DNA of 64,000 nt from NCBI GenBank assembly GCA_007644065.1, contig VJWN01000007.1:558001-622000 (forward strand), given 5' to 3'. This DNA comes from Margaritispora aquatica. Lineage: Eukaryota; Ascomycota; Leotiomycetes; Helotiales; Discinellaceae. Below, piece by piece: positions 22,053-33,502 of the stretch (positions are counted from its first letter, which is position 1; each line of letters begins with the position of its first letter). A program made the translations under genes and the position numbers. The notes below the pieces were generated by a model, which saw only the letters and a list, made by a program, of their open reading frames with translations, searched no databases and was not told the origin of the DNA.

Positions 22053-22874
22053 GTTCCTGGATCCCTGGATCCACAGGCGTGACCGTTTTGGTCTCCCGGC
22101 CCCCGTCTCCCTTCCCCACGCCATCAACCGCCGTTCTCAACCTCTCCTCAATCCTGTCACGTACATCCTCAATAGGCCTACTTTACCATTTGTATTCTTT
22201 TTTGGTTGAATGCAAACAAATAATTCCTGCATGTAATGTAATTGTAATTGTAACCTTGGTGCCTTCATTCGGAATTCGGTGTGGTGGGAACCTGCAATGG
22301 AATGGAATGGACCATTCCATAAAGTGTATCTGATCTGGTTCTCAGCAATCATCACCATCTTCACCTTCACCCCATTTTTTTGTAGGATATAGAATGTGGG
22401 ATGATATTCCTGCATTCTATCTCAAGCAAGTCTTTGACTACTTGTCTTTCTCCATCGTGTCTCGCTCGTCGGCGTGTTGTTGTTGTCTTTCTTTCTGAAT
22501 TACCACTGGCTCAATCTGTCCGCGACAGCGGCACATTGTTTAGTTGAGGGATGTTTGAAAGCCATACGTCCAAGCCAACCCGCCGAGAGATGCACATCGC
22601 CAACCCAATTCATTCGCTCCTGCTTGATCCTAGAAGTCATATTCTCTGCTCGCTTTCCTCCTGTTCATTGTCACTATCACAATTAACTATCACTTTCCTC
22701 ATATGCCGCTTATTTTTCTTTTTTCTTCCCGACTCCCCAGCGGTGTGGCTCGGTTGGCAAGGGATTGTACCATTCACACCTCGTACCTTTATTATTCTTG
22801 GACCACTTAACCTAGGGCTTTCCCGAGTAAAATTGATTTAATTACATCAATTCTTCATAGTTTGTCAAGTCGGA

Positions 22875-25117
22875 ATGGATACACCTCACAGCAAAAGGGT
22901 TTCGAAGGAGTGGGCGAGATTGCAAGCTGTCTTGAACAACAGGATACAAGTTAACGTTCATGGCGATTCTCTCAATGTCGCAGCTTTCGTTGCAGTATCA
23001 CGGTTCGTGCTATACTCAATCGTTTTCGCAACTAGACTAACTCAGGATAGATTCCGGTCGCTAGCCTACGTTGACAATCTACCAATTGCAACCATCGAAA
23101 AGGTCAACGAAAGTGTTGCATTTCTTGACGAGGCTTTAGCAAATGGCCGATCGGTCTATGGTAAGTCCATTCTCATCTTTTTATGACTGCGCAACTAACA
23201 TTGCAAGGCGTCAATACTGGCTTCGGAGGAAGTGCTGATACCACTACGTCATCTTTGGATGCACTTCAAACAGCTCTTTTGCAAATGCAAATTTCCGCTG
23301 TCCTACCAGTGTCGGACAGTAATGAATGTACCACAAGTTTTTCACACCAGAGCAACACATCTATGGCCGAAAACCTTGCCAAATTGGCAATGCCAGAGTC
23401 CTGGGTGCGAGGCGCTATGTTGATCCGCTGCAATTCTTTGGTTCGCGGTCACTCAGCTGTTCGATTACATGTTATTCAGTCACTCGTTAAATTACTGCAG
23501 CATGATGTGGTGCCTCTGGTGCCGTTGAGGGGAAGTATCTCGGCTTCCGGTGACTTGTGTCCCTTGTCTTATGTTGCTGGAACTCTGGAAGGAAATCCAG
23601 ACGTTTACGTTTGGAGCGGCCCACCCAATGCCAGAGCTCTCCTTCCCGCCAATCAGGCTTTAGCATCCATTGGAATCAAGCCAGTCTCTTTTGGACCAAA
23701 AGAGACGCTTGGATTGTTGAACGGAACGGCTTTCTCAGTGTCTGCAGCAACCCTCTGTCATCATGAGGCAGAGACTCTTCTGGTGCTCGTACAAATTCTT
23801 ACCGCAATGGGCGTAGAGGCGTTACTTGGGAATGCCGAGAGTTTTGATCCATTCATTGCTGAGGTTCGGCCTCATCTTGGTCAGATTGAATGTGCAACAA
23901 ACATCAGTATTTTCCTCACAGGATCCAGACTCGCGTCAGCAGGACACGGAGAGTCATTTGCGGGAGACCTTCGCCAAGATCGATATGCACTCCGAACAAG
24001 CAGTCAGTGGTTGAGTCCAGTTATAGAGGACATGGCACTTGCTCGTGATCAGCTGCTTGTGGATCTCAATTCTACGACTGACAACCCACTCTTCGATGCA
24101 CCCAACAAACGTATATACCACGGTGGCAATTTTCAAGGTTCATCAATCGCCGCCTCAACGGAGAAAACCCGCATGTCTCTTGAGAAAATGGGCAAATTGA
24201 TATTTGCTCAATCTTCCGAACTGCTAGATGTTCATCTCACGCACAATCTTCCACCAAACCTCGCGGCTGATGAACCAAGTTTGTCTTACACGATGAAAGG
24301 GGTTGATATTAACATGGCTGCATATTACTCAGAACTCGCTTACGTCGCAAACCCTGTCAGCAATCATGTCCAATCAGCGGAGATGTCAAATCAAGCTATC
24401 AACAGTCTGGCACTTATCAGTGCGAGGGCGACACATACGGCTGTTGATCTGGTCAGTCTCATGGCTGCGGCATATTTATATGCCTTGTGCCAGGCGTTGG
24501 ATTTGAGGGCTATGGATAAAGGCTTTATGGCGAAGTTGAAGCCTGAGATTAGGAGGCTAGAGCGGGAGCTACTTCCTTCGCGACTAGACGGTGAGATTTT
24601 GGAAGACTTGCATGTTAATATCTGGACGGAGATCTTAGGCTCTTTGGCTGGCACGACGGTGATGGACTCTTCGGATCGATTCGTCACGGTCGCAACAGCA
24701 ACACAATACCTCATTGTCAAAGCTCTTAGCACAGCTTCTCAGTCCTCGCCCGACGATCTCACACTCATCTTCACATGGACCAACAAGCTCGCTGAGCTAT
24801 GCAAGTCTATTTTCCTCACAAACAGGAAATCATATCTCGCTCGTCCTGACGCAAGCCCCTTCCTCGGCAACGCGAGTAGGAGGATGTATCGCTTCGTGAG
24901 AAAGGATTTGGCAGTCCCGATGAACAAGGGCTTGGTTGATCATCCTACTTTTGGTGGTGTGGGCAAGAATGATGGCAGAGTGACGACTGGGACGCAGATT
25001 TCTAGGATTTATAAGGTGTTGAGAGAGGAGAGGATGACGGGTGTAATTATGGAATGTCTTGAGGAGGGATTGGAGATTGCGAGGTTGGAGAAGAGGGGAG
25101 TTGGTGCGAAGCTGTGA
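22875..25117 (+). CDS. phenylalanine ammonia-lyase
   Basis: Three exons: 22875-23002, 23051-23160, 23208-25117, 715 residues, the usual fungal PAL length. The splice model restores the family sequence VSRFRSLAYVDN and then YGVNTGFGGSADT, which carries the catalytic tyrosine region. The Ala-Ser-Gly triad that forms the MIO prosthetic group is at 192-194 (SISASGDLCPLS). Later family motifs such as GLLNGTAFS, NPLFD and FQGSSIAAS are present. PAL converts L-phenylalanine to trans-cinnamate and ammonia in the cytosol. In fungi it serves amino-acid catabolism or supplies phenylpropanoid precursors. The first intron uses a GTTCGT donor. An alternative 39-nt in-frame intron nearby is less likely. The enzyme appears intact. 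The nearest genes give no hint of a pathway. Confidence 0.93.
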
Positions 25118-25714
25118 GGTTGAAGTTGTGATGTGTTGGGTGTGAGTTACTAGGTTGGTTGTTGGGTGCTTGGAGATGATAGATTCCTGGATTGACGATA
25201 TTGTTTGATGATTGGAGACGAGTTCGCTCGTTATGATGGGCTATATAGCTGGCCATGATGTCCTGATGATGGCGAGGTTCCCAAACCTCGCAACGACCAT
25301 GAGTGTGTTGAATAATACCTTAACGCAAGCATAGAATTAGACTAGGAGAAAGGGGAGGTAGATTAGACTGTAGACAGGCGTTATGAGTGCCTATGCATGC
25401 TTCAGACTAAATGAATCTCTGCTTTTATGACTAAATAGCAATGTGCAAACATGAGATATCTGAATGTATTTTCCATCTAGATTTGAATTTGGGGTTGGAT
25501 TTCTATTGGAACTCTCGTGACCACCACCTCAGGTCATCTGAATGCAATGTCATGTGACATAGAATATCTGTGTCAGGCAGCGAAAGACACCATTCGCGCA
25601 GTATTTCGTGTGAAAGGTGGAAGCTCAAGCTCAAGCTCGCCCCGCCATAGAGACGCCAAATCCACGTCTAGTCCACGCATATCTACCTAGGAATCAGAGT
25701 TACTCGATTTCAAT
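25118..25714. other. intergenic region between PAL and LSM4
   Basis: About 600 bp between two plus-strand genes. No gene is recognised. A short GA/CT-rich run (AAGCTCAAGCTCAAGCTC) near 25620 is in the LSM4 promoter. Confidence 0.5.
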
Positions 25715-26485
25715 ATGGTATGTACTCCCTCTTTCTCCTAGGCCACTTCAATGCAATGCGCCTCTCGCATTGCTATCCTAACCCACCTCCTCCACCTGCG
25801 CTTGTACAAGCGTAGGCGCAAGCAGAATAACGCACCACACCAAGCCAACTTCGTCTCCTCATTGCCATATGTATTTACTCTAGCTAACTTGCCTCCCTTT
25901 CAAAGCTACCACTCGGCCTCCTCACCGCGGCGCAAGGCCATCCCATGCTGGTGGAGCTCAAGAATGGCGAGACGCTTAATGGTCACCTTGTTGTGTGCGA
26001 TACGTGGATGAACCTTACTCTGAGGGAGGTGGTCCAGACGAGTTCCGATGGCGAGACGTTTGTGAGGCTGGCGGAGGTGTATGTTAAGGGGAACAATGTG
26101 AGTGAGAGTGTGTCATTTTTGGAAGGCGGGGTGTGGGGAGGGCATTGAGGGAGAGGGAGGGGAGTGGGAGGGGGAAGAGATAAGAAGCGAGAACGTATGG
26201 GACAGAGAAGGGAGAGTAGGGAGGGAGATGAGGAGTAAGAGTTGGAATGGGATAGGAGAGGCGTGGGTACTAGGACAGGTTCTGACATTAACCCTACAGA
26301 TCAAATACCTACGCGTACCAGACGAGATCGTGGACCTAGTGAAGGAGCAACAATCGAGGGATCAAGGCAGTGGCTATAGAGGAGGCAGAGGTGGTTCAAG
26401 AGGAGATCACGGTGGACGAGGAGGAGACAGAGGTCGCGGTGGGAGGGGAGGCGGTAGAGGGCGAGGCAGAGGAAGGGGAGCTTGA
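25715..26485 (+). CDS. LSM4: U6 snRNA-associated Sm-like protein LSm4
   Basis: Three exons: 25715-25717, 25906-26097, 26300-26485, 126 residues. The first coding exon is just the ATG, directly followed by a GTATGT donor. The second exon reads [20 protein letters not shown], the exact LSm4 start. The Sm1 and Sm2 motifs ([18 protein letters not shown] and [13 protein letters not shown]) are present, followed by the RGG-rich tail ([16 protein letters not shown]...). LSm4 is part of the LSm2-8 ring on U6 snRNA in the nucleus and of the LSm1-7 ring in mRNA decapping in P-bodies. The RGG tail is typical of the family. The introns are 188 and 202 nt, long for this window, and the second is strongly purine-rich on the coding strand. 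Confidence 0.93.
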
Positions 26486-26820
26486 GATTCCGGGGTTGTT
26501 TTGGAATATGAAGCTGGTGGGAAGTCTAGCATGGAAAAGCAAGCAATACCAGGCGCATGGCGTTCTACACTAAGGCATTGTGGCATACGGAGTGAGGAAG
26601 AGAGCTTTGTAGCTGTTGCACGAGGCTGTGGAGGGTCTAAAGGTCGACACAGCTTCAATGCTGGTTGTGCCATGACATTTTCGCTGGGCCACAAGCTGAT
26701 GGTCTTCAGAAAGAAGAGGCAATATGAGAAAAGCTGCCAGCTATGTCATCTCTATGAAATGCTGAAATAGTGATTGAAATGATGTCAAAATAAATCTACA
26801 CGTGACAGTCCTGCGAGGCT
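26486..26820. other. short intergenic region
   Basis: 335 bp with the LSM4 3' UTR and the promoter of the PPR gene. Nothing further is seen. Confidence 0.5.
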
Positions 26821-28843
26821 ATGAATTTAAAGCTCTGGACCTCAAAAAGTTCCTCAATAATCTCAATGCCACCACTTCAAATCCCCATTGACGGTCTTCT
26901 GCGCTGTCTCTGTCCTTCAATCGACGCGATTGTCCTCTCACGAAGTTCACGATGTCTCCCATCGATTTCTCGCAAAGCGCGACCTCGAGTTCGTCAGTTG
27001 CACTCTACGAGTAGTGTTCGTGATACTCCACTCCCCAATTCCCTCACTTCGACAACTGAACATCTGGGATCTTTTCACGCCTTTAACCCTTCGTCCAAAT
27101 CTCCCTCCAGCAATGGACAAAATGGATTCACCAGAAATCTGGTGGATGCTTCAAGGCCAATCTCTGCGGCGTATGGGCATGCCTTCAAAGAGTTCGATAA
27201 ACATGGAACATCAGAGCTCCATGACATTCTCCGAGAGCTGCCATTGAAAGCTGGGACATATCATCAGATTGCAGAATTAGTGCAATACTTGATTCTTGTC
27301 CGAAAGGAGAAGCCAGCATTGCTACACTACGATGCGCTGGTACGGGCGAACTCAGATGCAGAGCATGGAAACGTGGAGATTGTCAAGGGACTGCTGCAGG
27401 AAATGGCCGAGCTTGAAATAAGAGGTGATGCTGAGTTCTACCAGAACATACTCCTCGTGCTGGCTATCCATCCAGACTATGTCCTCCGTGGCGAGATCAT
27501 GCAGACGATGAAGGAGCGCTGGTTTGGCCTGTCTCCTGAGGGGTCGCATTGGCTTGTCGTGGGGCTCATACGGGATCGCCAGTTTGAGCTTGCGATGGAT
27601 AAGTTGGAGCAGATGCAGACGGATCAGGTTACGATTCAGGCGTGGTTGTATGATATCTTCATGTTTCAGCTGTGCGAGTTTGGGGAATTGGATGAGGCGT
27701 GGAAGTTGCTGAAGTATAGGTGGGAGCATGACCGAAGTCAGATTTGGTCGAGTGTCTACTACTACTTGCTTGATAAGTTTAGTCGAGGGTTTCATGTGAG
27801 ATCATCCTGCTCTTTCTCAATGCTTCGCTAATGTTAGATAGTATGATGGTGTGAAATTCATCTGGAAAATGAGGATACAGAGCGATATCATTGTCCCATC
27901 CGATGGGATGTGTATGTCCGTCCTTAATGTAGCAGCCAGATATGCAGATCCAGGTCTCGCAACATCGGTGATGCGTGTCCTCTCTGCCCGTCGAGCAACA
28001 CTCGCTCCTTACCACTATGAAGCTCTCATAGCTGCCTACACTGGCTTCGGGGACCTAACAACAGCCTTCCGTCTCCTCGCAATCATGACCAAAGCCGGCG
28101 TCGAGCCCGGCCCAAGCACCACCCGCGATCTCTACGTGTATCTCTCCAAGGACCCTTCCCTCCCTCGTCGAGCTTGGGAAACGCTCGAACAGCTCTTTGA
28201 GGATGGTCATAAGGTACCCATTGCAGCGGTGAATGTGGTTATCGAGTCCTACATAGCAATCCACCAATTCGACGCCGCGATGAACGCGTACAAGAATCTC
28301 CACACAATTTGTGAAGCCGGTCCTGATACCGAGACATTCAATGTTCTGTTCCAAGGCTCCACGCGCAGCAGGCGGAAAGACACCTCCATGTTCCTCGCCT
28401 CAGAAATGCACGCTCTCGGCATTCCAGCCGATAACCTGACCTACGACCGCCTCATCCTTGTGTGTCTCCAATCGCCGGATTACGAGGACGCATTCAGGTA
28501 TCTCGAGGAGATGATGCTGATTGGCGCTGACCGCATTGAAGAGGGCACTGGGAAGTTCGGCTGGTGGATGCGTAAGGGCACGGCGAGTCAGATGGTCAAG
28601 AATTGTACGGTCGATGGGGATGAGAGGGTCTGGGGGATACTAGTGGGTATGAGGGAGAGGGGCATGAAGACTGAGAGGTTGGAGGCGTGGGTCAGGGATA
28701 ATTGGAGGGGAAAGCCGGCAGGTGAGGAGGTGGTGACAGAGGGGAACACTGAGAGTAGTGGAGATGGGGTGGGAGAGGTATTTGATGATGAGGTGAGGAA
28801 GAGGCAGGAGGAGAGGTTGAAGGCTTGGAATGCGGCGAATTAG
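26821..28843 (+). CDS. mitochondrial pentatricopeptide-repeat (PPR) protein
   Basis: Two exons, 26821-27795 and 27842-28843, 46-nt intron (GTGAGA donor, GATAG acceptor), 658 residues from the first ATG. A second in-frame ATG at 26866 would give a cleaner mitochondrial presequence, rich in Arg, Ser and Leu and free of acids (LRCLCPS...SRSSRCLPS...RPRVRQLHS). The rest is helical with degenerate ~35-residue PPR-like units, for example YHYEALIAAYTGFGDLTTAF, AAVNVVIESYIAIHQFDAAM and LTYDRLILVCL. PPR proteins bind organellar RNA, so a role in mitochondrial transcript maturation or translation is likely. The exact orthologue is not recognised. The C-terminus is Glu-rich and basic. Confidence 0.8.
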
Positions 28844-29239
28844 AAGTGCTTGTTGTGGGTGGTGGATCTACGTGGATTAGGGGGTGGTTTGTACGATTGT
28901 TATTTGTACAACACGAACTGTGTAGGCAGCTTGGGCAGAAGTAACAACTAGTTGTCATTTTCATGTGTACGCTTGTCTCTACTTGAGAGCGAGCACTCGG
29001 TGCGTCAATCAAGCAACCAGGCTAGAGCTAACATTACTACTAACTAACTAGAAAACATAATGTCGTCACTAGAGGGATGTATAAGCTACCTTAGCTAGCA
29101 ACTAACTAGAAATACATCTTCAATTTCATCTTTCGAAGAGCCAAAATCTTCATCTTCTTCCAGCTGAATTCGCAAGGACAAACTTTCTTCTCTTCTTCTC
29201 TTCTTTCTTGGTAATTTCAGCACAATCAGATTTTTAAGT
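28844..29239. other. short intergenic region
   Basis: About 400 bp between two plus-strand genes. It contains a TAACTAACTAG-type repeat near 29040 and 29100 and a CTTCTTCTT-rich pyrimidine tract just upstream of 29240, which is typical of a fungal promoter. No gene is recognised. Confidence 0.5.
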
Positions 29240-29987
29240 ATGGCATGGAGCAAGGATGTCTGGGGAGTAGTCCTCGACTTGGTGGTCATCATAGTGTCAA
29301 CCCTCTCAATTGGGTTTTTTTCTAGTTATGCCGTTGAGCATCAACAAACCGACAATCCAGTTTTCAAACTGGATATGATATCTGTGTGTTTATATCTTAT
29401 ATCTAGAATTATTTTATTTACTAGTCATGACCTAATATATTGTCTAGGGAGGCATTGGCATCGTTTGGGGGTTGTGGCTGTCGTTGTGTACATTTTTGCG
29501 TGCACGGTGGATGAAGATTGCTTTGGATTTGCAAGCAGAAGGCAAATCCGGTTTTAAGGATAGCTTTGAATACAAGTTCTCCTTGGAAAAGATCCAAGGA
29601 CTAAATACCAAGATTCTTTCATACCTCCAATGGAGACGGATATTCCGTCATCCACTCAGTACATTCATTGTCTCCGTTATTTTTCTCTTGGTGGCTACCG
29701 CTGCCTTCACTTTATCTACTACATCCCTGAAATTTCGACCAGATACATCGGAGTGGAGAGACTGGGCTTGTTTGGGTGCTGGTTTGCTTTGTCTGGTGGT
29801 TGATTTCTTGGTGGTGGTATTGGTGTGTGCGCGAGATGCGTACAGTGCGGACGAGCAAGAAGTGGAAGAGAGAGCTATGTTGATTGTCCTGCCAGGACCG
29901 GATATGTCTAGTGGATTTGTGCCTTTGTCTCGTCGTGGTTTGGATCCTTTGTGTATCGCTGAGCGAGGTCGGGTGAATGTTGGATGA
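29240..29987 (+). CDS. small hypothetical multi-pass membrane protein
   Basis: Two exons, 29240-29383 and 29448-29987, with a 64-nt intron (GTGTGT donor, TCTAG acceptor), 227 residues. Four hydrophobic segments are visible: VVLDLVVIIVSTLSIGFF, GIGIVWGLWLSLCTFL, FIVSVIFLLVATAAFTL and CLGAGLLCLVVDFLVVVLVC. The splice model joins the first two segments in phase and removes a stop. Between segments 2 and 3 is a basic, charged loop of about 55 residues. The C-terminal tail is short and polar. No family is recognised. It resembles the many orphan four-helix membrane proteins of filamentous ascomycetes. Confidence 0.6.
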
Positions 29988-30446
29988 AGGGCAGAGATTT
30001 CTGAGCCCGAGGGGACTGAATACTGATGGTTGAATTTTTAATTTTTTTTTGGATTGAAAGGAGAAGACAGCGCTGGCGCTAGTCTACAATGATTTTTTTT
30101 TTGCTTTGGGAATCCCTTTACACTTCGAAAAGGTAAGGACATGCGCCGAGGTTATACATTCCTATAGGTCGTGACTTCTTATCACGGTATTGTATGTTTT
30201 CTGTTCACCGAAAGTTGTTAGTATTTTCCAGAGAAGAGATATGAACCTTTAATCATGAATTAAATAATATTGCCAATATAACTTAGTTTGAAGAATCCAT
30301 ATACTTACCCGTTCATAGTACCTCTTCCTTTTATGTATTCTATTGCCGAATCTTTGCAAATACATTGAAGATTGAAAAGAATTACAATGGTGGTTGCTTG
30401 ATAACTTTGAATACATTTCAAATTTATCATAACCAGTTTAGATACA
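29988..30446. other. intergenic region between convergent genes
   Basis: 3' UTRs of two convergent genes. T-rich runs occur at about 30030-30050 and 30090-30105. I see no gene. Confidence 0.5.
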
Positions 30447-30947
30447 TTAATTCTGAAAGTATACTGGCGGCGGCTCGTATATCTCAGACCTGATTTGACA
30501 AAAACATGCCCTCCTTTCTGCCGTCTCAATGCTGTCTACAAACGCTCGAGGTATACCAGTCCGTATGAATATTCTCAATATGCTGAGCCAAGGTGTAGTT
30601 TTGATGATTTTCCCTTTGGGATCCATGCCGTGTCGTGCCAAACTGATTTCAATCCACTCCTGTATAATCGCATCTCTAGGATTCAACAACCTGATCTCGC
30701 TGATCATGAAAAGCTCTAAGTATCTTCCATAGATCGCCAGAGCGATTATCAAAATAACTAGGCCAAAGATGGCAGCTCCGTATGGCACAAACTTTTGCTC
30801 ATACCACTGCAACTTATGATGTTGCTTGAACGCCTTCTCAAGACATAATCCAATTGTAGAGTTTGAATCATACTGTGCCGTTAGGTTTGGGAAGAATCCT
30901 TGGAAACAGTTCGCCCCGGCAAGAATTTGTGAGGAATTAAAGACCAT
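30447..30947 (-). CDS. hypothetical membrane protein, 5' end uncertain
   Basis: The frame extends upstream to about 30989, where a TTGTTTAG acceptor-like signal suggests a missing first exon. The first in-frame ATG is at 30947 (MVFNSSQILAGAN), giving 166 residues. There is one strong membrane span (AAIFGLVILIIALAIYG), a Cys pair in the preceding region (NCFQGFF...GLCLEKAF) with Asn-Ser-Thr sites, and a basic cytosolic tail. The arrangement suggests an outside N-terminus. No family is recognised. No clear ATG exon is visible upstream to 31150, so the start stays open. Confidence 0.45.
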   Translation of the reverse strand: MVFNSSQILAGANCFQGFFPNLTAQYDSNSTIGLCLEKAFKQHHKLQWYEQKFVPYGAAIFGLVILIIALAIYGRYLELFMISEIRLLNPRDAIIQEWIEISLARHGMDPKGKIIKTTPWLSILRIFIRTGIPRAFVDSIETAERRACFCQIRSEIYEPPPVYFQN

Positions 30948-33502
30948 TCTTGGATAACAGAGCGTCGAAAGAGAAGTGTAGCTAAACAACAGTTAGTCAA
31001 TATACTTTATTTTCGCAAAGCTACGTATACAAGCGAGAATACTTTACTTTACTTTGGCTGCTAAATAATACTTCTCCTTCAAAATATAATGATTGAAGTT
31101 TTACCAAGTTTTCTCGAGATCACAGGAAGGGCAGATATTATATACCTAAGGTATTACGTGCTTCACTAAGCCTGCTAAGAGGAGAAAGAAAGTTCCACAT
31201 TTCACGTGATGATCTAGTCACTAGTTTCCGGTCCATTACCTGTGACTTATCTATTACCCCGCCGTCATCCGAGTTTGCCACCGTAGGGTATTGCTATACA
31301 AAGAACTGCCATACTAAAAAAAAGTTGAAGTCATGATGTGTTATTCTATAACTGCAAAATTGCGTAAGTGCTAGCCTCACCTGCTTGTCATACTCTTTAC
31401 GGTGTCTGATCATTGAATTCGTCATTAGGAAAAGCACAGAACTAGTATAGTAAAAGTTAATACGTTTATCAAATATAAATGTTGGTACACAGGTATTCGC
31501 GAAGCTTCAATGGAAGTGTCGGATATCAGTTAGTAAGGTAGCCCTCGCGGAAAAGAGGGGATAGGTATGCTAAGTTACGTCAAAGTTGGCCATCATAGTA
31601 TTAGTAAGTAGACTAAGAATGGTGATGTTCTGGAAGGAGAGCTTCCTAGTAGCGGAGTTAACCATTGAAGGTTGAAAAGGGGTAACTCACGTGGCACAGT
31701 GGTCGGTGAAAAAGATAGGATGAAAGAGTCTGAAAAGCTCTTACAGCAGTAGAAAACTCTATATAAACAGATCGGAAATAACCAACCTCACCAACCCAGG
31801 GAGCAGCAGCCATCCTACACTACAGTCCTTGCCTCGTCTCCCTCCCCAACTCCGAAATGCAATCATCTCCCAACTCCTCGCTTCCGTCCTCGGCGTCTCG
31901 GCCACTAAGCTCTTCACATTCCACCTAGCTGAGAGCCTACAGTGCTTGACAATATACAATAGCATAAATCGTAAGGAATACAGTAAGATCAAAGAGAGTG
32001 ATACAATAACCGAACACTATGTACTGATATTACATGATCTCCAATTAACAACTAAGGTAGGTAGGTACCTTAATCTTGTGGAAGTTTGCCGGCTGGGAGA
32101 TCTTTTCGTGATATTAATTATAAGAAAAAACTATCCTAACTCTTCACACATCTGCCTAGCCCTGATGTTATATCTAAAGTCGCTGTTGTAACTTAGCCTC
32201 ACAGGCTGGGATTAATTTCAGATATCCAAAGTTATTCCCGTCTAAGGATAAAATGCATCTAATTGATGCTAGGGTATCTAGTGAAATACAAGGTCGTCTG
32301 ATGAATAGGGAAGACTGCTTTTGTCAACTGGACTGAAAATCACTAGAATTTGCTCATTTCGCTCTTTGAATACATGTCCAATGCTGCCTAGTACATCGCT
32401 CGCCAAAAGAGGACATGGTGAAGTGTCGCATACTAGGACTGCATTTGCAAACTTCGGCACATGCAATTCCTCAGTCTGGCGAGCAAGTCTCGGGCTTTAT
32501 TGGGTCAAGTACCACAGCATGATATTAACGCGATCGGGTTTGTGATAGATATGGGCGATTCGAATGCTGGTGAGAAAGAACCTAGGGCTGAGGTTGATAT
32601 TTGAAATAGACAGCGAATATGCCTTCACGCCTACCTTATTTCAAAGGTGGTCGCAGAGACCAAAATTAGCGAGAAAATCCGAAAAGCGGTCCCACCCCTA
32701 CATTCCGTGAGACAGGTGGCCACCTGAAAGGCTAAATGGAGGATCGGCAAAGGTATCGGCAGGCTTCCCCATATTTTGCCTGCCACATCTCGGCAGAAGA
32801 GAAGAACGTGGGCTGGTCTTCGGGTCGCGACATCATGTTTCTTCTACCTATGAATCTTTCTTCTAGGAAAAGTATAGATTGTTCTTCATAGTATGGACGA
32901 CCATAGTCCCCAGAAAAAATAGAAATGGTAAAATTTATTTATTGCTGTGGTTTTAATACGGTATTGTGGTGTCAAGGGTAATACCATAATCGGCTATTTT
33001 TTGGTCGGTGGAAAGTCACTTGCGAGGCTATCCTTGATATAAATGCAAACGGCTATTGAAACGTACCACAAAGGGTCAATTATTGGTCATTGATTGGTTA
33101 ATTTAGATAAGTTCTTTAGCTGTTCGGTTAATTGCAATAATTCGAGAGCAAATTCGTATCCGGACACAAGCGGAATCCACTGCCAAGCATACATTCAATT
33201 GCCGGATTTTGGGACTATACCGTTTCAAGGCCGACTCCGCTCCCTGTCATGAGAATCGAGAATCAAGAATCAAAGAGTATGATGAAGATGCAGAGAAAAG
33301 AGATTCCTTAATTTTGTTTCTCCACATCCCCGCACCGGCATACAAGATATAATCTTGGGGAATGTGGAGGAATGTGGGGATTTTAGAAGCAAAGTTAGAC
33401 TCTCCAGAGGGATTAGAATTTCCAACGAAGGAAAGTGGACGGTAAAGAAATATAAGTTTGCCTCTTCGTCTCGTCAATCAAGGTTCAGTATTCAAGTAGT
33501 TA
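30948..33502. other. 2.5 kb intergenic, AT-rich, no convincing gene
   Basis: Several short frames (31759-31992 minus, 31829-32191 plus, 32278-32466 minus) have no recognisable domain. The 32278-32466 minus frame reads like ordinary protein (PKFANAVLVCDTSPCPLLAS) and could be a decayed exon. A perfect TTTGCTCA (yeast Mac1-type consensus) is at 32349-32356. The part from 32640 to 33500 is probably the GH79 promoter. Confidence 0.4.

Larger units (their letters stand above)
21017..22874. other. intergenic region between divergent genes
   Basis: Promoters of the membrane protein gene (minus) and PAL (plus). It holds a 7-bp tandem repeat at 21716-21750 and a perfect inverted repeat at 22020-22052, followed by a duplicated CTGGATCC. 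Several short frames exist, but none has recognisable features. Confidence 0.45.

Noticed and set aside
22981..23050. 39-nt intron with GTGCTA donor in PAL
   Set aside because: Too short and a poor donor. The 48-nt intron 23003-23050 gives the better family match VSRFRSLAYVDN.
31829..32191. 120-codon plus-strand frame as a gene
   Set aside because: No recognisable family, AT-driven composition in its second half and no neighbouring exons.
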